From: Deltaproteobacteria bacterium
Lineage (GTDB): Bacteria; Desulfobacterota; Desulfuromonadia; Geobacterales; JAJYBI01
Direction of reading: 5' to 3'
Length of the DNA: 49,846 nt
NCBI GenBank assembly: GCA_021779095.1
Contig: JAJYBI010000026.1
Span: forward strand, 1 to 49,846
In this document: positions 9,301 to 18,300 of the stretch, one piece after another
How positions within the stretch are numbered: position 1 is the stretch's first letter
How the letters are laid out: each line of letters starts with the position of its first letter
Translations under genes and position numbers: made by a program
The notes under the pieces: generated by a model
Told to the model about the DNA's origin: nothing
What the model saw: the letters and a program-made list of their open reading frames with translations, nothing else
Databases searched by the model: none

Positions 9301-9852
9301 CTTGAGGAGCGGTTTACCTTTCTCACCGGCCAGAAGGACGACCTGGAGGAGTCGCTGGGGGCGCTCCAGCAGGCGATCCAGCGGATCAACCGGACGACGC
9401 GCAAACGGTTCATCGAGACGTTCCATCTCGTCAACGCCAAGTTCCAGGAGATCTTCCCGCGCCTGTTCTGCGGCGGCAAGGCGGAGCTCCGTCTCACCAA
9501 CGAGGACGACCTCCTGGAGACCGGGATCGAGATCGTGGTGCAGCCGCCGGGAAAGAAGCTGCAGAACGTGACGCTCCTCTCCGGCGGCGAGAAGGCGCTG
9601 ACCGCCGTGGCGCTCATCTTCTCCATCTTCCTCATCAAGCCGTCGCCGTTCTGCCTGCTGGACGAGGTGGATGCCCCGCTGGACGATGCCAACATCGGCC
9701 GGTTCAACGAGATGGTGCGGGAGATGAGCGAGATCTCCCAGTTCATCATGATTACCCACAACAAGACCACCATGACCATCGCCGACACCCTGTACGGGGT
9801 GACCATGGAGGAGCCGGGGGTTTCCAAGCTGGTTTCGGTCCGCTTGAACTGA
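6325..9852 (+). CDS. smc: Chromosome segregation protein SMC
   Basis: 1175 residues, the usual SMC length. Walker A GPNGCGKS lies at residues 31-38. Two long Glu/Arg/Leu-rich coiled coils flank a hinge domain (about residues 510-660, FAGYGQGVRTAL to GGGVVSGG). The C-terminal ABC signature LSGGEKALTAVAL is at about 1085 and Walker B FCLLDEVD at about 1109-1116. SMC dimers with ScpA/ScpB compact and segregate the chromosome by ATP-driven loop extrusion. The start MKIKCLEIIGFKSF matches the family N-terminus, but no Shine-Dalgarno sequence precedes it, and the predicted promoter ends 10 bases upstream, which suggests near-leaderless initiation. It is the first gene of a plus-strand block that continues with a roadblock protein and ftsY. 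Confidence 0.97.
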   Translation: MKIKCLEIIGFKSFVDKASLDFQQGITGIVGPNGCGKSNIVDAIRWVMGEQSAKNLRGRAMEDIIFGGSDARKPLGMAEVSLVFSTTDGRAPAKYLNFSEIQVTRRLYRDGESEYFLNKTPCRLMDIAELFMDTGVGTKAYSIIEQGKIGMILLSRPEDRRFLIEEAAGVTKFKARKQVALKKIDLTRQNLVRVGDIIAEIRRQLNSLQRQAKKAERFREYREELKEIDLLFAAHEHAEMLAHRRELGSLLAELRRDAAVAAGRLEEAELALEGQRIELLEAEKEVTSSQERMYILRSDSQTAANRLEYQKRELANLEEAGRRRAEELVSLERQKAEAEEELARLDLNKDAFVTDAAEADRTLAEQQEVLELLLRDEAESLRRIDEGRRELFTVLSRISQFNNQQTGMLRRVEGIAERLERSGTESSQLQTRLAELADRTAELERQLAELAERHQQTGEEQTVCRSRREALIARRDETDGTIRRLREEASARGSRLKSLQDLEARFAGYGQGVRTALQAEELNGRFRGLLADFIQTGEEYETALEAVLAERLQYLLCERREDAVDAIGILTRTAGGRCTFVLPSTAAVTGEAVPGFTPILDVVRIGDEVRERVAPLLAGIYLADGLGPALDAARRFPAAGFVTRTGETVWGGGVVSGGRAEGEQHGLIHTRREIRELKETVERLAGELAAAEAARDAVRDELADTDARIEELRQLYHRLEIEKVNLQKDLQQGRDEDRRLTDRLAVRDLEDGQLKEEQAALLEEIAEIASGRDEAEGEKGRIEAEVAVLTGTLAGKKQEIETVRDAVTRMKVRCATLRERHESNLGALARIREDILRFGERIEENRREIASGEDVRQQLSAAIAEAGTAMTEQLSRQQEAEGANVRAREAYEQRNALLQEHETVLKELRSSQGRLAAAEGEKTLALAELEMRIGRVEESVRLKYRLEVAELSASCEGGIADAPEKTRRRDELQRLVDELGEVNLMAIDEYRELEERFTFLTGQKDDLEESLGALQQAIQRINRTTRKRFIETFHLVNAKFQEIFPRLFCGGKAELRLTNEDDLLETGIEIVVQPPGKKLQNVTLLSGGEKALTAVALIFSIFLIKPSPFCLLDEVDAPLDDANIGRFNEMVREMSEISQFIMITHNKTTMTIADTLYGVTMEEPGVSKLVSVRLN

Positions 9853-9873
9853 CCCGGTCGGAGGTAGAGAGAC

Positions 9874-10233
9874 GTGCCGTTCAAGAGAATACTGCGGGAA
9901 CTCGTGGAGGCGGTACCGGGAGCGACCGGCGCCATCCTTGCCGACTGGGAAGGGGAGGCGGTGGACCAGCACTGTCTGTACGACGATTACGAGCTGAAGG
10001 TGCTCGCCGCCCACAAGGGGATCATTCTGAACCGGATGAAGGAGCTGCAGGCGACCGTCGCCGGGGACGAACTCCGGGAGGCGGTCATCAGCACCGAGCT
10101 GCAGCACGTCATCATCGGCGGGATCGGTCCCGACTATTCGCTGGTCATGACCCTGGGGCGCGACGCCGTGATCGGGCTGGCGCTCCGGCGTTTCCGCGAG
10201 GCGGCAACGAGCCTGCACAAGGAGATCTACTAG
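9874..10233 (+). CDS. Roadblock/LC7 domain protein
   Basis: 119 residues starting at GTG; GGAGG lies 10 bases upstream. The whole protein fits one roadblock/LC7 fold: an N-terminal helix (FKRILRELVEAVPGATGAIL), the strand GEAVDQHCL, and a C-terminal GPDYSLVMTL segment followed by an amphipathic helix. Roadblock proteins form dimers that bind small Ras-like GTPases; MglB, the GTPase-activating protein of MglA, is the best known bacterial case. No MglA gene is in this window. The gene lies between smc and ftsY, and its stop codon directly abuts the ftsY ATG, so the two are translationally linked. A role beside FtsY is inference only. Confidence 0.85.
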   Translation: MPFKRILRELVEAVPGATGAILADWEGEAVDQHCLYDDYELKVLAAHKGIILNRMKELQATVAGDELREAVISTELQHVIIGGIGPDYSLVMTLGRDAVIGLALRRFREAATSLHKEIY

Positions 10234-11349
10234 ATGGCTGAAGAGAAGAAAGGGTTTTTCCGCGGGATACTGAACCGGTTCGCCGGCGAGGAGAAGGCCG
10301 CAGAGGAGACGGTGCCCCCGGAGGAGAACGCGCCGGAAACGGTGGAGCCGGCGGACGAGGCGCCACCGGCGGTGTCGGCTGGGGCGGCTGGGGCGGCTGG
10401 CGGCGCCAGTGGTCTGCCCCGGGAGAAGCCGGCGCGCACCGGCTTCTTCGAACGGCTGAAAAAGGGGCTCGCCCGCACCCACGAAAGCCTCGTGGGACGT
10501 ATCGATGCGCTGCTCCTCGGGAAGAAGGAGATCGATGCCGATACCCTGGAGGAGCTGGAGGAGATCCTGATCACCGCCGACGTGGGGGTCTCCGCCACCG
10601 TGGAGATGGTGCGGGGACTGGAGCAGCGGCTGAAGCGGAACGAGCTGCAGGATGCGGCGACCCTCAAGAAGGCGCTGCAGGAGGATATCCTCGGTCGGCT
10701 CTCCCGTCCCGGCAGCGCCCTGGATACCTCTGCCGCGACGCCGTTTGTCATCATGGTGATCGGGGTGAACGGCGTCGGCAAGACGACCACCATCGGCAAG
10801 CTGGCGAACCGGTACAACAGCGAGGGGAAAAAGGTGCTCGTCGCCGCCGCCGACACCTTCCGCGCCGCCGCCGCCGAGCAGCTGGAGGTATGGGGGAAAC
10901 GGACCGGTGTGGACGTCATCCGGCACCAGGACGGCGCCGATCCCTCGGCGGTCGTCTTCGACGGCTGCAAGGCGGCGCTTGCCCGCGGTGCGGACATCCT
11001 GATCGTAGACACGGCGGGCCGCCTCCATACGAAGGTCAACCTCATGGAGGAGCTGAAGAAGATGCGACGCATCATGGGGCGGGAGATTCCCGGCGCACCC
11101 CACGAGACCCTGCTGGTGCTGGACGCCACCACCGGACAGAACGCCGTATCCCAGGCGCGGCTGTTCGGAGAGGCCGCCGGGGTCACCGGTGTCGCCCTCA
11201 CCAAGCTGGATGGCTCGGCGAAGGGGGGGGTCATCGTCGCCGTCTGCCACGAGTTCAACCTTCCCGTCAGGTTCATCGGCGTCGGGGAGGGGGTGGACGA
11301 CCTGCGGGAGTTCGATCCTTCCCAGTTTGTTGAGGCGCTCTTCGGGTAA
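10234..11349 (+). CDS. ftsY: Signal recognition particle receptor FtsY
   Basis: 371 residues. An acidic, Ala/Pro/Glu-rich N-terminal A domain (about residues 1-65) precedes the N domain helices (FFERLKKGLARTHESLVGRI) and the G domain, with G1 GVNGVGKT at 177-184, DTFRAAAAEQL, DTAGR and TKLDG. FtsY is the GTPase receptor that docks the Ffh-ribosome complex on the inner membrane for cotranslational insertion. The ATG directly follows the stop codon of the roadblock gene, and AAGGAG is embedded in that gene's 3' end. The next genes are preceded by their own promoter. Confidence 0.97.
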   Translation: MAEEKKGFFRGILNRFAGEEKAAEETVPPEENAPETVEPADEAPPAVSAGAAGAAGGASGLPREKPARTGFFERLKKGLARTHESLVGRIDALLLGKKEIDADTLEELEEILITADVGVSATVEMVRGLEQRLKRNELQDAATLKKALQEDILGRLSRPGSALDTSAATPFVIMVIGVNGVGKTTTIGKLANRYNSEGKKVLVAAADTFRAAAAEQLEVWGKRTGVDVIRHQDGADPSAVVFDGCKAALARGADILIVDTAGRLHTKVNLMEELKKMRRIMGREIPGAPHETLLVLDATTGQNAVSQARLFGEAAGVTGVALTKLDGSAKGGVIVAVCHEFNLPVRFIGVGEGVDDLREFDPSQFVEALFG

Positions 11350-11363
11350 CCGTCAATAATTCC

Positions 11364-11392
11364 TTGACTTTTGAGGGGATTTTTTCTACACT
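11364..11392 (+). promoter_or_regulatory. Predicted sigma70-type promoter of zapB-zapA
   Basis: TTGACT, 17-base spacer, TACACT, beginning 14 bases after the ftsY stop and 27 bases before the zapB ATG. This separates the division genes from the smc-ftsY transcript. Confidence 0.65.
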
Positions 11393-11418
11393 TTTCCCAC
11401 TTCGTGGGGTGGTTTTTA

Positions 11419-11604
11419 ATGAGTACGGAACTATTCGATACCCTGGAACAGCGGCTGGATACCCTCCTTGACGATTATGTGCGGTTGCGGGAGGAAAATG
11501 CCCGTCTTCTGGAGGAGAATCGCCGGCTCATGGACGACCGCCAGCGGATGAAGGTGCGCGTCGAGCAACTGCTCGGGCGGCTCAACGCCGTGACTGCGCC
11601 ATGA
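11419..11604 (+). CDS. zapB: ZapB-like coiled-coil cell division protein
   Basis: 61 residues, nearly all one coiled coil: STELFDTLEQRLDTLLDDYV followed by a run of Glu/Arg/Leu heptads and a short Ala/Pro tail. Size, heptads and position directly before zapA support a ZapB-type Z-ring factor, although sequence in such short coiled coils is weakly diagnostic. The ATG at 11419 is chosen over an in-frame upstream GTG because the predicted promoter overlaps that extension. The last four bases overlap the zapA start (ATGA), so the two proteins are translationally coupled. Confidence 0.75.
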   Translation: MSTELFDTLEQRLDTLLDDYVRLREENARLLEENRRLMDDRQRMKVRVEQLLGRLNAVTAP

Positions 11605-11906
11605 AGTCCAGTCACCGGATCAGGGTAATGGGGCGGGAGCTGCAGGTCAGAAGCGCCGCTTCCCCCGAGGCGGTCCAGGCGGTGGAGGCGTTCGTGAACG
11701 ACAAACTGACGGAGGTGTCGGGGGCCTTGGCCTCGGCGGATTCCCAGCTCGTCGCCATACTCGCTCTGCTTAACGTTGCGGAGAGCTACCTTTCCCTGCG
11801 CCGGGAAACCGCTTCCCGCAGGACCGATGCGGATGCGGATGCGGCGGCGGAGCGGATGCTGGCGCGGATCACGCAGGTGCAGGGTAACGGTTTCACGGTC
11901 TCTTGA
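11601..11906 (+). CDS. zapA: Cell division protein ZapA
   Basis: 101 residues. The N-terminal half has the ZapA pattern (IRVMGRELQVRSAASPEAVQ, AVEAFVNDKLTEV) and the C-terminal half is a helix with LVAILALLNVAESYLSL. ZapA tetramers bundle FtsZ filaments at midcell. It overlaps zapB by 4 bases. In many proteobacteria zapA is followed by the 6S RNA gene and the 5-formyltetrahydrofolate cyclo-ligase gene; the cyclo-ligase is indeed the next gene here. Confidence 0.88.
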   Translation: MKSSHRIRVMGRELQVRSAASPEAVQAVEAFVNDKLTEVSGALASADSQLVAILALLNVAESYLSLRRETASRRTDADADAAAERMLARITQVQGNGFTVS

Positions 11907-12197
11907 GGGAGATTTCACCATAGAAGCAGTACGATGGCAGCAGAATCAGGTCGGATCGGTTTCAACGGAAGGTGTCTACTTCCGCTTGCAGTTAGGTAGA
12001 GCTGATACATTCGTTATTGTTGAAAGGGGCTTACGACCGTTGACAGATATGCCATGACACGCTGACGCCGGTCGTCCATTCACAACTCTACCCATCTCCA
12101 TCCACCCCGTTTCCCGCTGTATCTCCCTCCCGAGAACCGCCCGGATGCGCACCGCGTTCGTCCGGGAAGCCGCGTCCGTATCGGAAAGAACATACCT
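11907..12197 (+). other. Intergenic region; possible 6S RNA (ssrS) locus
   Basis: This 291-base gap between zapA and the cyclo-ligase gene has no convincing ORF. The order zapA-ssrS-fau is widespread in proteobacteria, so a 6S RNA is expected here. A hairpin with CCCGGA at 12140-12145 and TCCGGG at 12161-12166, followed by AAGCC, resembles the apical part of 6S RNA. However, no matching closing stem was found, and the expected 3' arm would run into the next gene. The call rests on synteny plus this one hairpin. Confidence 0.25.
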
Positions 12198-12761
12198 ATG
12201 CCTAAAAACCGCATGCGGCAGAGCATTCTTGCCCGTCGCCGGTTACTTGCCGGTGATGAGCGGCATGCCGCAGACCTCCGGGCGCAACGGCATCTGCTGG
12301 ACTGCCCCGTATTTGCCGCGGCGTCCACGGTTGCGATGTATGCACCGGTGCATGGCGAGGTGGCGACTGACCTCGTCATGGAGGCCGTTCTCGCCCGGGG
12401 GAGGCGTCTCGTCTATCCGGCGGTACACCGGGGCCATATTCAGTTCCGTGTCGTGACGTCACCCGCCGATTTTACGCGGGGGGCGTACGGTATCGCCGAA
12501 CCGGGACCGCACTGTCCCATTCAGCCCATCGAGGAGATCGACCTGATCGTCGTGCCGGGGGTGGCGTTCGACCTGCGGGGGCACCGGATCGGCTACGGCA
12601 AGGGGTACTACGACCGGGCGCTCCATCCTCTGGAGGGGCAGGGGCGGCTTGCGGGGCTCTGCTATGCGTTTCAGCTGGTGGAGGAGATTGCCGGCGAACC
12701 CCATGACGTGGTCATGGACATGATCATCACCGACACGAAGGTAGTGCTGCTTCGTGATTAA
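12198..12761 (+). CDS. fau: 5-formyltetrahydrofolate cyclo-ligase
   Basis: 187 residues, normal for the family. The N-terminus has the Arg-rich [11 protein letters not shown] pattern, and the ATP-binding/catalytic signature is [21 protein letters not shown]. The enzyme converts 5-formyl-THF to 5,10-methenyl-THF with ATP, recovering a folate storage form. The start ATG is preceded by GGAAAG at a suitable distance. It is followed by rny 26 bases later. Confidence 0.93.
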   Translation: MPKNRMRQSILARRRLLAGDERHAADLRAQRHLLDCPVFAAASTVAMYAPVHGEVATDLVMEAVLARGRRLVYPAVHRGHIQFRVVTSPADFTRGAYGIAEPGPHCPIQPIEEIDLIVVPGVAFDLRGHRIGYGKGYYDRALHPLEGQGRLAGLCYAFQLVEEIAGEPHDVVMDMIITDTKVVLLRD

Positions 12762-12787
12762 CCATACAGAAGGGGAGGGACGCGACT

Positions 12788-14362
12788 TTGAACGGAACAG
12801 ACACAATTCTGGTTGCTTTGATTGCCGCAGCGGTCGCTGCCGGGGCCGGGTTCATGATCGGCAACATCTGGCGCAAGAAACTCGCCGGGACATCGGTATC
12901 CAAGGCCGAGGAGCAGGCCGCCCGGTTGGTCGAGGATGCGCGGCGGGAGGCGGAAGCGCTTACCCGCGAGGCGAACCTGCAGGCCAAGGACGTGGTTTTC
13001 CAGGCCAAGGCGGAGTTCGAGCGGGAGACGAAGGACAAGCGGCGTGAACAGCAGACGCTGGAAAAGCGGCTGCTGCAGAAGGAAGAAAACCTCGACAACA
13101 AGATGAACATGCTGGACCAGCGGGATGCCGAACTCGTCAAGCGCGAGCAGACGCTGATGACCCGGGACCAGGGGCTCTCCCAGAAGGAAGAGAAGCTGAA
13201 CCAGCTCGCCGAGGAGGGGCGCCGGAAGCTGGAGGAGATCTCCGGTATGACGGCGGCGGAGGCGAAGAAGAGCCTCATGGAGGCGATGGAGAGCGAGGCG
13301 AAGCTCGATGCCGCCAAGAAGATCAAGGCGATCGAGGAGGAGGCACGGGAGACCGCCGACAAGAAGTCCAAGGAGATCATGGCGCTCGCCATCCAGCGGT
13401 ACGCGGGGGAGTACGTCGCCGAGCGGACCGTCTCCGTCGTCTCCCTGCCGTCGGACGAGATGAAGGGGCGGATCATCGGCCGCGAGGGGCGCAACATCCG
13501 GGCGCTGGAGGCGGCGACGGGGATCGACCTGATCATCGACGACACCCCGGAGGCGGTCATCCTCTCCGGGTTCAACCCGGTCCGCCGCGAGGTGGCAAAG
13601 ATCGCCCTGGAGAAGCTGATCACCGACGGCCGGATCCATCCCGGCCGGATCGAAGAGGTGGTGAACAAGGCGGAGGAAGAGGTGGAGCAGGCGATCAAGG
13701 AAGCGGGGGAGCAGGCCGCCTTCGACCTGGGGGTCCACGGCATCCATCCGGAGATCCTGAAGCTGATCGGCCGGCTGCGCTACCGCACCTCCTACAGCCA
13801 GAACATCTACCTACACTCCCTGGAGGTCGCCTTCCTCTGCGGGATCATGGCGGCGGAGCTGGGGATCAACGTGAAGCAGGCCAAACGTGCCGGGCTCCTG
13901 CACGACCTGGGAAAGGCGGTGGACCACGAGGTGGAGGGGTCCCACGCGGTCATCGGCGCGGAGCTGGCAAGGAAGTACGGCGAATCCCCCAAGATCGTCC
14001 ATGCCATCATGGCGCACCACGAGGACGAAAAGCCGTCCACGGTGCTGGCGGTCCTGGTCCAGGCGGCGGACGCCCTGTCCGGCGCCCGCCCCGGCGCCCG
14101 GCGCGAGATGATGGAGACCTACGTAAAAAGGCTGGAGGACCTGGAGCGGATCGCCACCTCCTTTAACGGCGTGAGCAACTCCTTCGCCATCCAGGCGGGG
14201 CGGGAGATCCGGGTCATGGTCTCCAGCGACCAGGTGTCCGACGAGCAGTCGATCGTGCTGGCCAAGGACATCGCCAAGAAGATCGAGGCGGAGATGACCT
14301 ACCCCGGCCAGATCAAGGTGAACGTTATCAGGGAAACCCGGGCGACCGAATATGCCCGTTAA
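12788..14362 (+). CDS. rny: Ribonuclease Y
   Basis: 524 residues. One N-terminal membrane helix (about residues 5-23), a long Glu/Lys/Arg coiled coil (about 30-190), a KH domain ([12 protein letters not shown] near residue 230) and an HD domain ([12 protein letters not shown] near residue 370). RNase Y is a membrane-anchored endonuclease that starts mRNA decay. The start is TTG, chosen because GGGAGG lies 7-8 bases upstream and because translation from it yields the membrane helix. The 3' end overlaps the ymdB start by 11 bases, the usual rny-ymdB pairing. Confidence 0.96.
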   Translation: MNGTDTILVALIAAAVAAGAGFMIGNIWRKKLAGTSVSKAEEQAARLVEDARREAEALTREANLQAKDVVFQAKAEFERETKDKRREQQTLEKRLLQKEENLDNKMNMLDQRDAELVKREQTLMTRDQGLSQKEEKLNQLAEEGRRKLEEISGMTAAEAKKSLMEAMESEAKLDAAKKIKAIEEEARETADKKSKEIMALAIQRYAGEYVAERTVSVVSLPSDEMKGRIIGREGRNIRALEAATGIDLIIDDTPEAVILSGFNPVRREVAKIALEKLITDGRIHPGRIEEVVNKAEEEVEQAIKEAGEQAAFDLGVHGIHPEILKLIGRLRYRTSYSQNIYLHSLEVAFLCGIMAAELGINVKQAKRAGLLHDLGKAVDHEVEGSHAVIGAELARKYGESPKIVHAIMAHHEDEKPSTVLAVLVQAADALSGARPGARREMMETYVKRLEDLERIATSFNGVSNSFAIQAGREIRVMVSSDQVSDEQSIVLAKDIAKKIEAEMTYPGQIKVNVIRETRATEYAR

Positions 14363-15140
14363 TATCCTGTTCATCGGCGACGTGATCGGCAAGCCGGGCC
14401 GGCAGGCGGTGGCGCGGGAACTGCACCGGCTCGTGGACCGCCATCTCGTTGACCTGGTGATCGCCAACGGCGAGAACTCCGCCGGCGGCTTCGGCGTCAC
14501 CGAGGACACGGCGCGGGAGCTGTACCAGCAGGGGGTGCACCTGCTCACGAGCGGCAACCATATCTGGGACAAGAAGGACTCCTACGGCTACATCGAGGAG
14601 GAAGAGCGGCTCATCCGTCCGGCAAATTATCCCATCGGCACCCCGGGGCGGGGGTACACGGTCCTCACGACCCCCGGCGGGGTCAAGGTGGGGGTGCTCA
14701 ACCTGGAGGGGCGCGTCTTCATGAACAATCTGGAGTGCCCGTTTCGGACCGCCGACCGGGAGATCGCGCACCTGAAACGGGAGACCCCGATCATTTTCGT
14801 GGACTTTCACGCGGAGGCGACGTCGGAGAAGTCTGCTCTCGGGTGGTACCTGGACGGTCGGGTGAGCGCCGTCATCGGCACCCATACCCACGTGCAGACC
14901 GCCGACGAGCGGGTCCTCCCCGGGGGAACGGCGTTCATGAGCGATGCGGGGATGACCGGCAGCTTCGATTCGGTCATCGGGATCGGCAAGCAGCAGGCGA
15001 TCCAGAAGTTCGTCACCCTCCTGCCGGCCAAGTTCGAGGTCTGCAAGAACGACGTGCGGTTGAACGGGGTCGTGGTAACGGTCGATGAAGAAAGCGGCAA
15101 GGCGCTCTCCATCGAGCGGATCGCCGTCGCCTGCGGGTAG
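14352..15140 (+). CDS. ymdB: YmdB-family metallophosphoesterase (2',3'-cAMP phosphodiesterase)
   Basis: 262 residues. Metal-binding motifs of the YmdB/TIGR00282 family are present: GDVIGKPG with Asp10, [25 protein letters not shown] and [11 protein letters not shown]. The Bacillus member hydrolyses 2',3'-cyclic nucleotides, which arise from RNA breakdown. The overlap with rny suggests coupled synthesis and a shared role in RNA turnover (inference). No strong ribosome binding site precedes the ATG, in keeping with coupling. Confidence 0.92.
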   Translation: MPVNILFIGDVIGKPGRQAVARELHRLVDRHLVDLVIANGENSAGGFGVTEDTARELYQQGVHLLTSGNHIWDKKDSYGYIEEEERLIRPANYPIGTPGRGYTVLTTPGGVKVGVLNLEGRVFMNNLECPFRTADREIAHLKRETPIIFVDFHAEATSEKSALGWYLDGRVSAVIGTHTHVQTADERVLPGGTAFMSDAGMTGSFDSVIGIGKQQAIQKFVTLLPAKFEVCKNDVRLNGVVVTVDEESGKALSIERIAVACG

Positions 15141-15171
15141 GGAAGAACCAGTTTTTAACGAGAGGTTGGCT

Positions 15172-16383
15172 ATGACTGTTGCGGAACAGCTGTCCGTTAT
15201 CAAGCGGGGTGCCGTCGAGATCCTGGTGGAGAAGGAGCTGGCGGAGAAACTGGAGAATGCGCAGAAGACCGGGGTGCCGCTCCGGATCAAGGCGGGGTTC
15301 GACCCCACCGCACCGGATCTGCACCTGGGGCACACGGTGCTCTTGCAGAAGATGCGCCAGTTCCAGAGCCTCGGCCACGAGGTCTGTTTCCTCATCGGCG
15401 ACTTCACCGGGATGATCGGTGACCCCACCGGGAAGAGCGAGACGCGCAAGCCGCTCACCCGCGAGGATGTCCTCAGAAACGCCGAGACCTACAAGGAGCA
15501 GGTGTTCAAGATCCTCGATCCGGCGAAGACCCGGGTCGTGTTCAACTCCGAGTGGCTCGGAAAGCTCACCTCGGCGGAGATGATCTCTCTGGCGGCCAGG
15601 TACACCGTGGCCCGGATGCTGGAGCGGGAGGACTTCCACAACCGGTTCGTGAACCAGCTCCCCATCAGCATTCACGAGTTCATGTACCCGCTCGTGCAGG
15701 GGTACGACTCCGTCGCCCTCAAGGCGGACGTGGAGCTGGGTGGGACGGACCAGAAGTTCAACCTGCTGGTGGGGCGCGAACTGCAGCGGGAGTGGGGCCA
15801 GACCCCCCAGACGGTCATCACCATGCCGCTTCTGGAAGGGCTGGACGGCGTCAACAAGATGTCCAAGTCGCTGGGGAACTACATCGGCATCAACGAGCCG
15901 GCGGACGAGATCTTCGGCAAGGTGATGTCCATCTCCGACGCCCTGATGATCCGCTACTACGAGCTCCTCTCCGATCTGTCGCTGGACGGGCTGGAGCAGC
16001 TGAAGGCCGACCTGAAGAGCCACGCCGTCCACCCCATGGAGGCGAAGAAGCAGCTGGGGCGCGAGATCGTCGCCCGGTACCACGGGAGCGCCGCGGCGGC
16101 CGACGCGGACGAGAACTTCGTGCGCCGGTTCCGGGACAACCAGACCCCCGACGAGATGCCGGAGGTCGTGCTGGCGGCGGAGGGAGAGACCATCCTCCTC
16201 TGCAAGGTCCTCGCCCAGGCGGGGCTCGTCTCCTCCAACGGCGAGGGGCGCCGCGCCATCCAGGGGGGCGGGGTGAAGATCGGCGGCGAGAAGGTGGGTG
16301 ACGACGGCTGCGAGATCGCCTGCAGGGGCGAGTACGTCCTGCAGGTGGGCAAACGCCGGTTCGCCCGCATCCGGTTCCAGTAG
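15172..16383 (+). CDS. tyrS: Tyrosyl-tRNA synthetase
   Basis: 403 residues. Class I signatures HLGH (51-54) and KMSKS (229-233). [13 protein letters not shown] and [11 protein letters not shown] point to the TyrZ-like branch rather than the E. coli TyrS branch. A C-terminal S4 RNA-binding domain ends the protein ([17 protein letters not shown]). It charges tRNA-Tyr. The frame is open upstream to 15085, but that extension overlaps ymdB; the ATG at 15172 with GAGAGG ahead of it fits the family N-terminus. Confidence 0.95.
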   Translation: MTVAEQLSVIKRGAVEILVEKELAEKLENAQKTGVPLRIKAGFDPTAPDLHLGHTVLLQKMRQFQSLGHEVCFLIGDFTGMIGDPTGKSETRKPLTREDVLRNAETYKEQVFKILDPAKTRVVFNSEWLGKLTSAEMISLAARYTVARMLEREDFHNRFVNQLPISIHEFMYPLVQGYDSVALKADVELGGTDQKFNLLVGRELQREWGQTPQTVITMPLLEGLDGVNKMSKSLGNYIGINEPADEIFGKVMSISDALMIRYYELLSDLSLDGLEQLKADLKSHAVHPMEAKKQLGREIVARYHGSAAAADADENFVRRFRDNQTPDEMPEVVLAAEGETILLCKVLAQAGLVSSNGEGRRAIQGGGVKIGGEKVGDDGCEIACRGEYVLQVGKRRFARIRFQ

Positions 16384-16394
16384 GGGAGATATAT

Positions 16395-17462
16395 ATGGCA
16401 TTCCAGCCGAAAGCGGTGCTCGTCACCGGCGGGGCGGGGTTCATCGGCTCCAACTTCATCAACCATTTCATGGCCGCCAACCCGGACTGCCGGGTGGTGA
16501 ACCTGGACCTCCTCACCTATGCGGGAAACCTCAAGAACCTGACCGGAGTCGAGAAGAACCCGAACTACCGGTTCGTGAAGGGGGACGTGTGCGACGGCCC
16601 GCTCGTGGCGGGAATCCTCGCCGGGGAGCGGATCGACGCGCTCCTGCATTTCGCCGCCGAGTCCCACGTGGACCGCTCCATCACCGGTCCGGAGATCTTC
16701 GTCCGGACGAACGTCCTCGGCACCCAGATCCTCCTGGAAGAGAGCCGCCGGCACTGGCAGTCGGGGCTCGTAGCCGGGTTCCGCTACCTGCAGGTCTCCA
16801 CGGACGAGGTGTACGGCAGCCTGGGGGAAACCGGTTTCTTCACGGAGGAGACGCCGCTTGCCGCCAATTCCCCCTATTCGGCGAGCAAGGCGGGGGCGGA
16901 CCTCCTCGTGCGGGCCTATTTCGAAACCTTCGGCATGCCGACCCTCAACACCCGCTGCTCCAACAACTACGGGCCGTACCACTTCCCGGAGAAGCTGATC
17001 CCGCTCATGATCCACAACATCCTGGCGAAGCGGCCGCTGCCGGTGTACGGCGACGGCCGGAACGTCCGCGACTGGCTCCACGTGAAGGACCATTCCATCG
17101 CCATCGAGACGGTGCTGAAAACCGGGCGCCTCGGCCGGGTGTACAACATCGGTGGCAACAACGAGTGGCAGAACATCGACATCGTGCACCTCGTCTGCGA
17201 CCTGCTGGACAAGAAACTCGGCCGCACGGCGGGGGAGAGCCGCGGGCTCATCACCTTCGTCAAGGACCGGCCGGGGCACGACCGGCGCTACGCCATCGAC
17301 GCCGGCAGGATGCGTAACGAGCTCGGCTGGGAGCCGTCCTACACCTTCGAGCGCGGCATCGACGAGACCATCGACTGGTACCTGGCCAACCAGCAGTGGG
17401 TGGCGGACGTCACCTCCGGCGGGTACCGGGAATACTACGAGAAGCAGTACGGAGACCGCTGA
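16395..17462 (+). CDS. rfbB: dTDP-glucose 4,6-dehydratase
   Basis: 355 residues. NAD-binding TGGAGFIGS at 11-19, catalytic Y161-SAS-K165 and the family stretch STDEVYGSLGETG. It turns dTDP-glucose into dTDP-4-keto-6-deoxyglucose on the way to dTDP-rhamnose. GGGGAG precedes the ATG. Its stop codon shares one base with the rfbD start. rfbA and rfbC, which complete the pathway, are not in the window. Confidence 0.95.
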   Translation: MAFQPKAVLVTGGAGFIGSNFINHFMAANPDCRVVNLDLLTYAGNLKNLTGVEKNPNYRFVKGDVCDGPLVAGILAGERIDALLHFAAESHVDRSITGPEIFVRTNVLGTQILLEESRRHWQSGLVAGFRYLQVSTDEVYGSLGETGFFTEETPLAANSPYSASKAGADLLVRAYFETFGMPTLNTRCSNNYGPYHFPEKLIPLMIHNILAKRPLPVYGDGRNVRDWLHVKDHSIAIETVLKTGRLGRVYNIGGNNEWQNIDIVHLVCDLLDKKLGRTAGESRGLITFVKDRPGHDRRYAIDAGRMRNELGWEPSYTFERGIDETIDWYLANQQWVADVTSGGYREYYEKQYGDR

Positions 17463-18295
17463 TGATACTGATTGTCGGGGCAAACGGGATGCTGGGACAT
17501 GACCTGATGGCGGTCCTGCCGGGGCCGGTGCGCGGGGTGGATATCGCCGATATCGACATCACGTCGCTTTCTTCGGTGCAGCAGGTGCTCACGAGCCTCA
17601 AACCCCGGGTGGTGGTCAACGCCGCCGCCTATACCGACGTGGACGGCTGCGAGGCGAACACGGAGACCGCCATGGCGGTGAACGGCGAGGGGGTGGCGCA
17701 TCTGGCCATGGTCTGCCGGGATATCGGCGCCAAGCTCGTGCAGATCAGCACCGACTACGTCTTCGACGGCGGCAAGGGGACTCCCTATCTGGAGGACGAC
17801 GCGCCGCACCCCTTAAGCGTCTACGGCGAATCCAAGTACGCGGGGGAGCTGAACGCGGCCTTCGCCCCGGACCACCTCATCGTCCGGACCCAGTGGCTCT
17901 ACGGCCTGCACGGCAAGAACTTCGTAGAGACCATGCTCAGGCTGGCGGGGGAAAAAGACGAGCTGGACGTGGTGGACGACCAGATCGGTTCCCCCACCTG
18001 GACGGTGGATCTCGCCCGCGCCATCCGGGCGCTCATCGAGAAGGACTGCCGTGGGATCTACCACGCCGCCAACGGGGAGTTTTGCTCCTGGAACGCGTTC
18101 GCCCGGGCCATCTTCACCGAGGCGGGCGTCACGGTGCGGGTGAACCCCATGACTACGGAGCAGCTGAACCGCCCGGCGCCGCGGCCGCTCTACTCCACGC
18201 TTGACTGCGGGAAGCTTATGCGGGACACGGGCTTCACCCCCCAGCCGTGGCGCGCGGCGCTGAAACAGTACCTGGCTTTACGTAACGTTAAATAG
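17462..18295 (+). CDS. rfbD: dTDP-4-dehydrorhamnose reductase
   Basis: 277 residues. The NAD(P)-binding motif GANGMLGHDL at the N-terminus, NAAAYTDVDGCE, ISTDYVFDG and the catalytic YGESKYAGE (Tyr-x3-Lys). It makes dTDP-L-rhamnose, the last step of the pathway. The ATG overlaps the rfbB TGA by one base, so the pair is cotranslated. A long imperfect palindromic repeat begins five bases after its stop codon. Confidence 0.94.
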   Translation: MILIVGANGMLGHDLMAVLPGPVRGVDIADIDITSLSSVQQVLTSLKPRVVVNAAAYTDVDGCEANTETAMAVNGEGVAHLAMVCRDIGAKLVQISTDYVFDGGKGTPYLEDDAPHPLSVYGESKYAGELNAAFAPDHLIVRTQWLYGLHGKNFVETMLRLAGEKDELDVVDDQIGSPTWTVDLARAIRALIEKDCRGIYHAANGEFCSWNAFARAIFTEAGVTVRVNPMTTEQLNRPAPRPLYSTLDCGKLMRDTGFTPQPWRAALKQYLALRNVK

Positions 18296-18300
18296 AACCT

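Noticed and set aside
6565..11250. Very long minus-strand ORFs opposite smc, the roadblock gene and ftsY
   Set aside because: Low-complexity Arg/Ser/Leu-rich translations with no domains; they mirror the codon bias of the real plus-strand genes.
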